This document shows, piece after piece, positions 1-7,880 of a stretch of DNA of 40,285 nucleotides. A program made the position numbers and the translations under genes. Every line of letters starts with the position of its first letter. Position 1 is the stretch's first letter. The notes beneath the pieces were generated by a model, which saw only the letters and a list, made by a program, of their open reading frames with translations, did not search any database and had not been told where the DNA came from. This DNA comes from Pseudomonadota bacterium (lineage in GTDB: Bacteria > Pseudomonadota > Alphaproteobacteria > Caulobacterales > Caulobacteraceae), in contig JAFEEA010000011.1 of the NCBI GenBank assembly GCA_018241335.1, positions 1 through 40,285 of the forward strand. The letters run 5' to 3'.

Positions 1-666
1 GACGTCACCGCGGTGTCGGTCGGCGGCGGCTTCTCCTATGGCCAGCTCGGCATGTCGCACTTCGCCACCGAGGACCTGGCGATCCTGCGCGCCCTGCCCA
101 ACATGGCCGTGGTCGCCCCCTCCGACCCCTGGTCGGCCTCGGTCCTGACCGAAGCCCTGCATCGGCGCGGCGGCCCGGCCTACCTGCGCCTGGACAAAGG
201 GTCCGCCGGCCTGCCCGAGGCGCCGGGCGAGATCGTCCTCGGCCGCGTGCGCGTCGCGCGGGACGGCTCGGACGCGGTCATCTTCGCCACCGGCGCCATT
301 CTCGGCGAGGCGCTGGAGGCGGCGCGCCGGCTGGAAGGCGAGGGTGTCTCGGTGGCGGTGGCCGACGTCCACACGCTCAAGCCCTTCGACGTCGAGGGCG
401 TCGCCGCCCTGGCGCGCAAGGCGCGCGTCGTCGTCACCCTGGAGGAGCACACCGTGGTCGGCGGTCTCGGCGGCGCGGTGGCCGAAGCCTGCCTGGAAGC
501 TGGCGTGCAGCCCAAGGCGTTCCGGCGCCTCGGCCTCGCCGACTGCTTCCCCACGGTGGTCGGCGACCAGGCCTACCTGCGCGCCGTCCACGGCCTCGAC
601 GCGGCCCAGGTGGCGCGCGCCGTGCGCGAAGCGCTGGGCCGGCCGGTCTTGGCGGGTGCGGCATGA
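1..666 (+). CDS. Transketolase C-terminal subunit (5' partial)
   Basis: The frame is open from the first base and ends at TGA 664-666, so the gene starts outside the window. The visible 221 residues match the end of the pyrimidine-binding domain (GGFSYGQLGMSHFATEDLA, then PSDPWSASVLTEAL) followed by the transketolase C-terminal domain (VAVADVHTLKPFD, VVTLEEHTVVGGLGGAVAE). This is the layout of the small subunit of split transketolases and of the end of DXP-synthase-like proteins. Such subunits pair with a thiamine-diphosphate-binding N-terminal subunit, usually encoded immediately upstream. The stop overlaps the next start as ATGA, so it is coupled to the polysaccharide operon. A role in making or modifying a sugar precursor, rather than central metabolism, is inferred from that context only. 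Confidence 0.85.
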   Translation, partial: DVTAVSVGGGFSYGQLGMSHFATEDLAILRALPNMAVVAPSDPWSASVLTEALHRRGGPAYLRLDKGSAGLPEAPGEIVLGRVRVARDGSDAVIFATGAILGEALEAARRLEGEGVSVAVADVHTLKPFDVEGVAALARKARVVVTLEEHTVVGGLGGAVAEACLEAGVQPKAFRRLGLADCFPTVVGDQAYLRAVHGLDAAQVARAVREALGRPVLAGAA

Positions 667-1409
667 AGCGCGCGTTCGACATCGTCTTCGCCGCCGGCGT
701 GCTGATCCTGGCCTCGCCGGTCTTGCTGACCGCCCTGGCGCTGGTCTGGCTGCAGGACCGCCACGATCCGATCTACCGCGCTCGCCGGGTGGGCAGGGGC
801 GGGCGCGATTTCTCGATGATCAAGATCCGCTCGATGGTGGTCGGCGCCGACCGGACCGGGGTCAACTCCACCAGCGCCGGCGACGCCCGGGTCACCGCCG
901 TCGGACGCTGGATCCGCCGCTGCAAGCTCGACGAGGTCTCCCAGTTCTGGAACGTCCTCGTCGGCGAGATGAGCGTGGTGGGGCCGCGGCCCAACACCCG
1001 CGCCTGGGGCGTGGACCTCTACACCGCCGAGGAACAGCGCCTCCTGACGGTGCGCCCGGGGATCACGGACCTCGCCTCCATCGTCTTCGCCGACGAGGGC
1101 GACATCCTTCAGGGCGCCGACAACGCCGACCTCGCCTACAACCAGCTGATCCGCCCCTGGAAGAGCCGGCTGGGCCTGCTCTACATCGGCCGCGCCTCGG
1201 TGTGGCTTGACCTGCGCATCGCCGTTCTGACCGCCCTGGCCATCGTCTCGCGGCCCGCCGCGCTTCGGGGCGTCGAAGCCATCCTGGGGGAACTGGGCGC
1301 CGATCCCGGCCTCATCGCGGTCTGCCGCCGCCAGGGCGCCCGCCCCCCCGCCGGCCCGCCCCCCGGCGCCGACCGGGTGTTCGCCGTGGAAGGAGCGCCC
1401 GCGCCATGA
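663..1409 (+). CDS. Sugar-1-phosphate transferase (initiating, monotopic)
   Basis: This 248-residue protein belongs to the bacterial sugar transferase family, which moves a sugar-1-phosphate from a nucleotide sugar to undecaprenyl phosphate to start a repeat unit at the inner membrane. It opens with KRAFDIVFA and one hydrophobic segment (about residues 5-28) containing the Ser-Pro kink typical of the re-entrant helix. The family core follows: IYRARRVGRGGRDFSMIKIRSM-like region, then KLDEVSQFWNVLVGEMSVVGPRP and VRPGITDLASI. It lacks the four-helix N-terminal region of WbaP-type enzymes, so it is the short PglC/WecP-like form. It overlaps its neighbours on both sides by ATGA. The C-terminal tail after about residue 200 is Pro/Ala/Gly-rich and not obviously conserved. 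Confidence 0.9.
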   Translation: MKRAFDIVFAAGVLILASPVLLTALALVWLQDRHDPIYRARRVGRGGRDFSMIKIRSMVVGADRTGVNSTSAGDARVTAVGRWIRRCKLDEVSQFWNVLVGEMSVVGPRPNTRAWGVDLYTAEEQRLLTVRPGITDLASIVFADEGDILQGADNADLAYNQLIRPWKSRLGLLYIGRASVWLDLRIAVLTALAIVSRPAALRGVEAILGELGADPGLIAVCRRQGARPPAGPPPGADRVFAVEGAPAP

Positions 1410-1936
1410 GCCTGCGCTTCTACGCCCATGCCGGGCCGGGCCTGCCGGGCGTCGCTGCCGTGCTGCCTGCGGGCCTCAGCGCCTCCGTCTGGAACCCGCG
1501 CGCCGACGGTCTGCCGCCCGGCGACCTCGCCGCCTGGCCCAACGCCGTCTGGTGGGCCTTCGACCGCCTCGGCGTCTTCGCGCGGCCCGACTGCGGCGTC
1601 CTGATGATCCACGAGGGCGCCCGCCTGGCCCACTCGGCCCTGGTGACCCCGCGCTACTTCCGCTTTCCGCAGATGGCCCGCGACGACCTGCAGATCGGCG
1701 CGGTGTTCACCGACCCGGACTATCGCGGGCGAGGCCTGGCCAAGGCCGGGGTGCGCCTCATCGCCGAACGCTGGGCCGGCCGCTATCGGCGGCTCTGGTA
1801 CATCGTCGAGGAGGACAACCTGGCCTCCATCCGCGTCATCGAGGCCTGCGGCTTCGCGCGGCTGGGCGATGGCGAGCGCTCGCGCCCTCTGGGGGTGGGC
1901 CTCCTCGGCCGCTACCAGATGCTGCGGCCGGCGTGA
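1406..1936 (+). CDS. GNAT family N-acetyltransferase
   Basis: This 176-residue protein has a C-terminal GNAT fold: an acetyl-CoA pyrophosphate-binding loop in DPDYRGRGLAKAGVRLIAE (about residues 104-122), then VEEDNLASIRVIEACGFARLG, the usual beta5/alpha4 segment. The N-terminal half has no recognisable motif. It sits in an ATGA overlap behind the sugar transferase and just ahead of a glycosyltransferase, so the likely substrate is an amino sugar or a nucleotide- or lipid-linked sugar of the pathway. That substrate assignment is contextual; the sequence alone does not reveal the acceptor. Confidence 0.8.
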   Translation: MSLRFYAHAGPGLPGVAAVLPAGLSASVWNPRADGLPPGDLAAWPNAVWWAFDRLGVFARPDCGVLMIHEGARLAHSALVTPRYFRFPQMARDDLQIGAVFTDPDYRGRGLAKAGVRLIAERWAGRYRRLWYIVEEDNLASIRVIEACGFARLGDGERSRPLGVGLLGRYQMLRPA

Positions 1937-1944
1937 GGGCGCCG

Positions 1945-3228
1945 ATGCGCATCTGGACCACCGTCATGGGCCAAAGGCTGGACGACGCGGCCGACACGCG
2001 CTCGATGATCCTCTGCAAGCACCTGCTGCGCCGGGGCCACCGCGTGACGATGTGGACCTCGGCCTGGGACCACATCCGCAAGCGCTGGCGCGACGAATGG
2101 ACCGCCTCGGGCGGGCGGCCGATCGTGCGCGAGGACGGGCTCGAGATCCGCTTCATGAAGGGGGTCGGCTATCGCCGCAACACCAGCCCCCTGCGCCTCG
2201 TCGACCACTGGCGCGCCGCCGACGACTTCACGCGCCAGGCCGCCGCCCTGCCGCCGCCGGACGCCATCGTCGCGTCCCTGCCCGACCACGTCACCGCCGC
2301 GGCCGCGGTGCGGGTCGGCCAGCGCCTGGGCGCGGCCACGATCATCGACGTGCGGGACAAATGGCCGGACGTCATCGCCGACTTCTCCGCGCGCTCCGTC
2401 GCCGGCCAGTTCGCGCGCCGCCTGATGCACTTCGAGCACCGCCGCACCCGCCGGGCCCTGGCCGAGGCCGACGCGGTGGTGGCGATGATGACCTCGATGA
2501 TGGACTGGGCCATGGCCAAGTCGGGGCGTCGCCCCGGCCCTCTCGAACAGGTCTTCTACCTCACCACGGCGCCCAGGGCCTTCGACGCCCCGGCCCCGGC
2601 CCTGCCCATCGGCCACCCGGTCCGCGCCGCCCTGGAGGCCAGCGCCGGCAAGGTCGTGTTCGCCTTCACGGGCACCTTCAACCGGACCCAGCACCCCGAG
2701 CTCCTGCTCACGGCGCTGGAGGCCCTGAAACGCCAGGGCTCGCCGGCCCTCGCGCGCGCGGCCTTCCTGATCGGCGGCGACGGCCAGGACGCCGAAGGCG
2801 TGCGCCGACGCGCCGCGGCCTTCGACAACGTGCATTGCGTGGGCTGGCTGAAGCCGGACGAGATGCGGGCCCTGCTGGCCGGCGCCGACGTCGGGCTGCT
2901 GCTGATGAACTATCCGACCGAGGCCTTCAACAACAAGGCGTTCTCCTACCTTGCGGCCGGCCTGCCGATCATCAGCGGCGCCCGCGGCGACCTGTTCCAC
3001 CTGATCGCCGAGCACGGCGTGGGCGTGAACGTGCCGGGCGGCGACGCCGACGCCCTGGGCGAGGCCATCGTGCGCCTCACCGAAGACGGCCCCCTGCGCC
3101 TGGGCATGCGCGACGCCGCCCGGCGGCTGTTCGACGCGCGCTTCGATCGCGAGCGCAACTATTCGGCCTATGCCGATCACATCGAGCGGGTGGCGGCGGC
3201 GAAGGCGTCGCGGCGCGCGGCGGCCTGA
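1945..3228 (+). CDS. Glycosyltransferase family 4 protein
   Basis: This 427-residue protein has the two-Rossmann GT-B layout of family 4 retaining glycosyltransferases. The N-terminal acceptor domain starts MRIWTTVMGQRLDDAADTRS. The C-terminal donor domain contains VVFAFTGTFNRTQHPELLL, an FLIGGDGQD strand, NVHCVGWLKPDEMRALLAGADVGLLL, and the donor-site segment EAFNNKAFSYLAAGLPII with the acidic and small residues of the EX7E region. I chose ATG 1945 because GAGGG (1935-1939) lies at good distance; a GTG at 1933, overlapping the previous stop, is the alternative. It would add one sugar to the lipid-linked repeat on the cytoplasmic face. Donor and linkage are not predictable. Confidence 0.87.
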   Translation: MRIWTTVMGQRLDDAADTRSMILCKHLLRRGHRVTMWTSAWDHIRKRWRDEWTASGGRPIVREDGLEIRFMKGVGYRRNTSPLRLVDHWRAADDFTRQAAALPPPDAIVASLPDHVTAAAAVRVGQRLGAATIIDVRDKWPDVIADFSARSVAGQFARRLMHFEHRRTRRALAEADAVVAMMTSMMDWAMAKSGRRPGPLEQVFYLTTAPRAFDAPAPALPIGHPVRAALEASAGKVVFAFTGTFNRTQHPELLLTALEALKRQGSPALARAAFLIGGDGQDAEGVRRRAAAFDNVHCVGWLKPDEMRALLAGADVGLLLMNYPTEAFNNKAFSYLAAGLPIISGARGDLFHLIAEHGVGVNVPGGDADALGEAIVRLTEDGPLRLGMRDAARRLFDARFDRERNYSAYADHIERVAAAKASRRAAA

Positions 3229-3237
3229 GGCGGGACC

Positions 3238-5073
3238 ATGTGCGGCATAGCGGGCGCCATCTCGATCCGGGCCGACCTCGACATCACGGCGCTGGTGGAC
3301 GACATCACCCTGTCGCAGACGGCGCGGGGGCCGGACGCGCGGGCCGTGAGGCGTCTCGCCTGCGGCCAGGCCCAGGTGGTGTTCGGGCACAACCGCCTCA
3401 GCATCATCGACCTCTCCGAGGCGGCCAACCAGCCGATGACGGACGCCGCCCGGCGCTTCACCATCGTCTTCAACGGCGAGATCTATAACTATCGGGAGCT
3501 GCGCGCCGAGCTGGAGACCCGGGGCGTCGTCTTCGCCACCGCCAGCGACACCGAGGTTCTGCTCGAGGCCTATCGGGCCTGGGGCGAAAAGGCGTTCACC
3601 CGGCTCTTCGGCATGTTCGCCCTGGCCATCCACGACAAGTTCACCGGCCGGGTGGTGCTCGCCCGCGACCGCTTCGGGGTCAAGCCGCTCTACGTCTGGG
3701 ACAACGGCCGCACCCTGGTCTTCGCCTCGACGCCGGGCCGCATCGCCGCCTGGGCGGGCCTTGGGCCGGACCTTGCCTACGTCGAGCGCGGCCTGCGCCT
3801 GAAGTACTACGAGGACGATACCGAGCGCACGCCCTACGCCGGCCTGACCAGCGTGCCGGCCGGCTGCTGGACCGCGGTGACGCCCTCGGGCGCCGGCCTT
3901 CGCCGCGAGGGCGGCCGCTACTACGACCTGGCCTCGGCCGTCGCCCACGAGCGGGCCGTTCAGGTCGGCATGGACGTCGAGGCGCTGGAGCGCCGTATCC
4001 GCGAGCGCCTCGCCGACGCCTGCGACATCCGCATGCGGGCCGACGTGCCGGTGGGCCTGTCCTTGAGCGGCGGGGTGGATTCGTCCGCCGTCGCCGCCTT
4101 CACCGCCCCGCTCCACGCCGACATGGTCGGCTACAGCTTCGGCCATCCGGACGCCCCCGAGAGCGAGGCGCCGCTGGTCGAGACCCTGGCCGGCTGGACG
4201 CCGGTCCGCCCGCGCTACGTGTGGCCGACCCGGCCCGCCGAGATCGCCGACCTGTTCTGGCGCACCCTGGCGGTCCAGGACGCCCCCTTTCCGCACGCCA
4301 GCATGATGGCCCAGCACGCCGTCTTCCGCGCCGCCCGGGCGGACGGGGTCAAGGTGCTGCTGGGCGGGCAGGGGGGCGACGAGGCCTTCATGGGCTATCG
4401 CAAGTTCTATCTCTTCTACGCCCAGGCGACGTTGCGCCGTCCCACGTTCGCCGACGCCGTTCACCTCGGCGCGGCCCTGCCGTCCTTTGCCGGGGCCGTC
4501 GCCGGGCGGGCCTCGCTCTTCTGGCGCGAACGGGGCCGCTACGCCGGCAAGGGGCTGGGGGCGCGCCTGGCCCTTCATGCCGAGGACGACGGCAACATGG
4601 GCATGTCGGCCGATCAGGACCCGGCCGAGCGCCAGCGCCTGGACGTCACCCGCTACAGCCTGCCCTCCCTGCTCCGGTACGAGGACCGCAACTCCCTGGG
4701 GGCCAGCGTCGAGAGCCGCTTGCCGTTCATGGATCACCGCGTCATCGAGATGGGCCTGGCCCTGCCCGAGCGCGCCAAGCTCGCCAACGGCTTTGGCAAG
4801 TGGATGCTGCGCAGCGCCCTGCGCGGGCGCATCCCGGACGCCATCCGCCTCAACCGCGACAAGCGCGGCTTCGACGTCAACCAGGACCGCTGGATCGACC
4901 AGGGCCTGGGCCAGGTCCTGCGCGACGCCCTGCACGAACGCCGCGCCGGAATCGCCCACTGGCTGCCGGCCGGCGGCGACATCGACACCCTGTTCGGCGA
5001 CGCCGCCCTCAAGGCCGAACGCACCGCCTTCGCCGAGGCCGTCAGCCTGATCTGGCTGGGCGATCGCGCGTGA
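3238..5073 (+). CDS. Asparagine synthase (glutamine-hydrolysing) family amidotransferase
   Basis: The 611-residue protein starts MCGIAGAIS. Cys2 is the N-terminal nucleophile of class II glutaminases; glutaminase motifs RGPDAR, FGHNRLSIIDLSEAANQPM, FNGEIYNYRELR and SDTEVLLEAY follow. The synthetase half has the ATP pyrophosphatase loop SLSGGVDSSAVAAF near residue 277 and GGQGGDEAFMGY further on. Biochemically the family uses ATP and glutamine to turn a carboxylate into an amide. In polysaccharide loci, relatives such as WbpS-type proteins are linked to amidation of uronic acids, and that is the better guess here than free asparagine synthesis. A paralogue is at 7881-9791 on the other strand. 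Confidence 0.92.
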   Translation: MCGIAGAISIRADLDITALVDDITLSQTARGPDARAVRRLACGQAQVVFGHNRLSIIDLSEAANQPMTDAARRFTIVFNGEIYNYRELRAELETRGVVFATASDTEVLLEAYRAWGEKAFTRLFGMFALAIHDKFTGRVVLARDRFGVKPLYVWDNGRTLVFASTPGRIAAWAGLGPDLAYVERGLRLKYYEDDTERTPYAGLTSVPAGCWTAVTPSGAGLRREGGRYYDLASAVAHERAVQVGMDVEALERRIRERLADACDIRMRADVPVGLSLSGGVDSSAVAAFTAPLHADMVGYSFGHPDAPESEAPLVETLAGWTPVRPRYVWPTRPAEIADLFWRTLAVQDAPFPHASMMAQHAVFRAARADGVKVLLGGQGGDEAFMGYRKFYLFYAQATLRRPTFADAVHLGAALPSFAGAVAGRASLFWRERGRYAGKGLGARLALHAEDDGNMGMSADQDPAERQRLDVTRYSLPSLLRYEDRNSLGASVESRLPFMDHRVIEMGLALPERAKLANGFGKWMLRSALRGRIPDAIRLNRDKRGFDVNQDRWIDQGLGQVLRDALHERRAGIAHWLPAGGDIDTLFGDAALKAERTAFAEAVSLIWLGDRA

Positions 5074-6446
5074 TGGCCAGCTTCGGCGCGGCTCGGCCCC
5101 AACGCCGGCGGCCGCTGAACCTGCAGGCCTTGCTCAAGGGCCAGGGCCTGGGGCGCGCCATGGCGCACGTGGGCGGAGCCACCGCCCTGTCGCAGCTCAT
5201 GGGTCTGGCGGTCCTGCCGCTGGTCAGCCGTCATCTGGGCCCGGTCAGTTTCGGTCAGTTCGGCCTCTTCTTCACCCTCGCCACCACCCTCGGCGCGGCG
5301 GGCGCGCTGGGCCTGCCCGAGGCCATGCTGGCCGCCCGCCGCTGGAGCGAGGCCCTGGCCCTGCTCGCCGCCTGCCTCAGGGCCGTGGCCCTGATGGGCG
5401 TCGTCTGCGCGGCCATTACCTACGCCCTGTTCTATTTCGACGCCTTCGGCCTGGAAGCCCTGCCGGACTGGAGCGCCATCGCCATGGCCCCGGTGATCTG
5501 GCTGATCAGCCTCATGACGGTCCTGCAGCTCTGGCTCGTGCGCCGACGCCGCTTCACCAGCCTGGCCAAGGCCTATGTCGCGCAAGGGGTGCTGCGCGCA
5601 GGAACCCAGGTGGCCCTCAGCTTCGCCGCCGCCGGTCTCGGATGGCTGGTGCTGCTGTCGGCAGAGCTCTGCGGCCGCTTTTCCACCGGCCTCGTCATGG
5701 GCGCGGCCTGCCGGCGCGAAGTCGCCGCCGCGGTTGCGGTCACCGCGCCGCGCTGGCGCGCGGCGGTGCGTCGATACTGGCGCTTTCCGGTCTTCCGCAC
5801 GCCTTCCATGTTCGCCAACAACCTGGCCGCCGGCCTGCCGCTCTTCCTGTTTTCCAGCGCCTATCCACCCGCCGACATCGGAGCCTTCAGCTTCATGATG
5901 GCCATCATCGTGGGCCCGATCGGCCTGGTGCAGCGCGCCGTGGGCGACGTCTTTCTGGGCGAGTTCGCCGCCCGCTACCGGCGCGACCCGGCGCAGGCGA
6001 GGGCGCTGCTCTTTCGCACCGCCGCGGCCCTCGCCGCCCTCGCCCTGCCGGCGACCCTGATCCTGGCCCGCTTCGGGCCGCTGCTGTTTTCCCTGGTCTT
6101 CGGCGCCGCATGGCGTGGCGCGGGCGTCCTGGCGGCCGCCTACGCCCCGGCCTTCCTGGCCAACATGGCGGTGGCGCCCCTCGGCGGCGCCCTCAATGTC
6201 GCCAACCGTCCCGGCTACAAGCTGCTGGTCGACCTGGTGGGCATCGTCGTGCTGGTCGTCTCGTTCGCCGTGACCCGGGCCCTGCACGCCAGCGCGGCCG
6301 GCGCCGCCGGGGGCTTCGCCGTCGCTTCGGCCGGCGCCTATCTGCTCTATTTCCTGCTCATCCTGCGCGCCGTGCGGAACGCGCCTGTGAGCCCGGCGGT
6401 TGATATCGCCAGGGCCGATGGCGGCCGTGGAGATGCTGCCGCATGA
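5073..6446 (+). CDS. Wzx-like polysaccharide flippase
   Basis: This 457-residue protein starts at an ATG that overlaps the previous TGA (TGATG). It shows the repeated hydrophobic helices of the MATE/Wzx superfamily, roughly twelve, beginning with GGATALSQLMGLAVLPLVSRHLGPVSFGQFGLFFT, the usual first two helices of polysaccharide export flippases. Later hydrophobic blocks include FMMAIIVGPIGLVQRAVGDVF and paired helices towards the end (LLVDLVGIVVLVVSFAV, YLLYFLLILRAV). It would move the undecaprenyl-linked repeat from the cytoplasmic to the periplasmic face of the inner membrane. Its position between the amidotransferase and the Wzy-like gene suits a Wzx/Wzy-dependent pathway. Confidence 0.85.
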   Translation: MASFGAARPQRRRPLNLQALLKGQGLGRAMAHVGGATALSQLMGLAVLPLVSRHLGPVSFGQFGLFFTLATTLGAAGALGLPEAMLAARRWSEALALLAACLRAVALMGVVCAAITYALFYFDAFGLEALPDWSAIAMAPVIWLISLMTVLQLWLVRRRRFTSLAKAYVAQGVLRAGTQVALSFAAAGLGWLVLLSAELCGRFSTGLVMGAACRREVAAAVAVTAPRWRAAVRRYWRFPVFRTPSMFANNLAAGLPLFLFSSAYPPADIGAFSFMMAIIVGPIGLVQRAVGDVFLGEFAARYRRDPAQARALLFRTAAALAALALPATLILARFGPLLFSLVFGAAWRGAGVLAAAYAPAFLANMAVAPLGGALNVANRPGYKLLVDLVGIVVLVVSFAVTRALHASAAGAAGGFAVASAGAYLLYFLLILRAVRNAPVSPAVDIARADGGRGDAAA

Positions 6447-7846
6447 CGGTTTCCAGCGCCTTGGCCCCAGCGTCCTTTGCGTCGGCCGCACACGCCCGCC
6501 CGCGGCGGCGCGAAGGGCGTCGGCGGCTCCTCTTCGTTCTGCTGGCCCTCGGCCACGCCCTGATCTGCCGCTTCATCCAGGATCAGGTCCTGGCCCAGAG
6601 CGGGGTGTTCGAATACATGGGCCTGCACTGGTTGCCGGCCAATCTGGCGCAGGAACTGGTCTTTCTCGTCCTCGCCGTCGCCCCGGCCCTGCTCTTCATT
6701 CCCGTCCGCCTGACGCGGGGCAGCGATCTGCTGCTCATCATCATCTACGGGACCGTCTTCGTGCCGACGACGGCGCTCTTTCCCAACGTGGTCTCTGGTG
6801 GCGTCACGCCCGCCTTGTGGCTCACCCTGGTCAGCTTCGCCGGGCTGTGGCTCGCCGCAGCCCTCGCTCGGCTTGAGCCGGGAGGAATGGGCTGGCGCCT
6901 GGCCATGGCCGACAATCGCTACGACCTGCTGCTCTTCGGCGCGGCCGCGGCGGTGATCGCCTCGTACCTGGCCTTCGTGCCGATCCAGGTGATCGAACTG
7001 GACCTGACGCGCGTCTACGAGTTCCGCGCCGCCTTCGGCGATCAGATGTCCAAGCTGTCGCCCATCCTGCTCTATGTCTTCGTCAACAGCGCCCTGGCCT
7101 TGTCGCCGATCATGATCGTGCGCGGCATCCTGCGGCGGAACTGGGCGATGGTGCTGCTGGCCTTCGGTCTGACCTATTACACCTTCGCGGTGACCTCCTA
7201 CCGCTCGATGCTGTTCGTAGCCCTGTTCGTGGCGGCCCTCACCGTGCTCAGCCGCACGCGCATTTCCGTCGCCATCAGCATCTTCGGCTTCTTCGTCGCC
7301 GTCGCGGTGGCCGTGGTCGGCCTCGACGCCCTCAGTCACGCTGACGTGCCGGCCAACACCTTCGCCATTCACTACCGGCTGTTCGGCAACTCGGCGACGA
7401 TCACCAGCGCCTACCTGGACATCTTCTCCAGCCATCCGAAGTTCTACTACAGCCAGAGCTTCATGCGCCTCTTCATCCGGCCGCCCACCGAGATTCCCTA
7501 TCCGCTGCTCGTCGGCCACGAGATCAGCACCGTCCAGAACGTCTGGGCCAACGGCAACATGGTCGCCGACGCCTTCGCCAACCTCGGCTACGCCGGCGTG
7601 CTCCTGACGCTCGCGGCGCTGGGTGTCTTCCTCTGCGCCTACAACCACCTGACCCTGGCCAAGGACCGCGTCGTCGCCGCCCTGACCCTGGTCGCCCCCG
7701 GCTTCTATCTCAGCAACGGGGGCCTTCAGTCCGCCGTCCTCAGCGGCGGGCTTGGCGTCACCGTGCTGCTGATGCTCGTCTATCCCGACAGCCCGGCGCC
7801 CATGCTCCGCGTCGGCGCCGATCGCGAGCCGGCGCCCGGCGTCTAG
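6443..7846 (+). CDS. Wzy-like O-antigen/exopolysaccharide polymerase
   Basis: This 467-residue integral membrane protein has about ten or more hydrophobic segments. A large hydrophilic stretch between late helices (about residues 293-375, containing HYRLFGNSATITSAYLDIFSSHPKFYYSQSFM) resembles the large periplasmic loop of Wzy and WzyE-type polymerases. It overlaps the flippase stop as ATGA and is the last gene of the plus-strand run. No single signature motif defines these proteins, so the call rests on topology and position next to a Wzx-like flippase. A ligase (WaaL-like) or another membrane enzyme is possible but less likely. Confidence 0.7.
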   Translation: MTVSSALAPASFASAAHARPRRREGRRRLLFVLLALGHALICRFIQDQVLAQSGVFEYMGLHWLPANLAQELVFLVLAVAPALLFIPVRLTRGSDLLLIIIYGTVFVPTTALFPNVVSGGVTPALWLTLVSFAGLWLAAALARLEPGGMGWRLAMADNRYDLLLFGAAAAVIASYLAFVPIQVIELDLTRVYEFRAAFGDQMSKLSPILLYVFVNSALALSPIMIVRGILRRNWAMVLLAFGLTYYTFAVTSYRSMLFVALFVAALTVLSRTRISVAISIFGFFVAVAVAVVGLDALSHADVPANTFAIHYRLFGNSATITSAYLDIFSSHPKFYYSQSFMRLFIRPPTEIPYPLLVGHEISTVQNVWANGNMVADAFANLGYAGVLLTLAALGVFLCAYNHLTLAKDRVVAALTLVAPGFYLSNGGLQSAVLSGGLGVTVLLMLVYPDSPAPMLRVGADREPAPGV

Positions 7847-7880
7847 AGCCTCGTCCCATCCACCTGCATCGAACGCGGCT

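Noticed and set aside
1912..4959. 1015-residue open frame on the minus strand
   Set aside because: Antisense to a clear GT4 and amidotransferase; composition (Gly/Ala/Arg/His) is that of a shadow frame in GC-rich DNA, with no domain.
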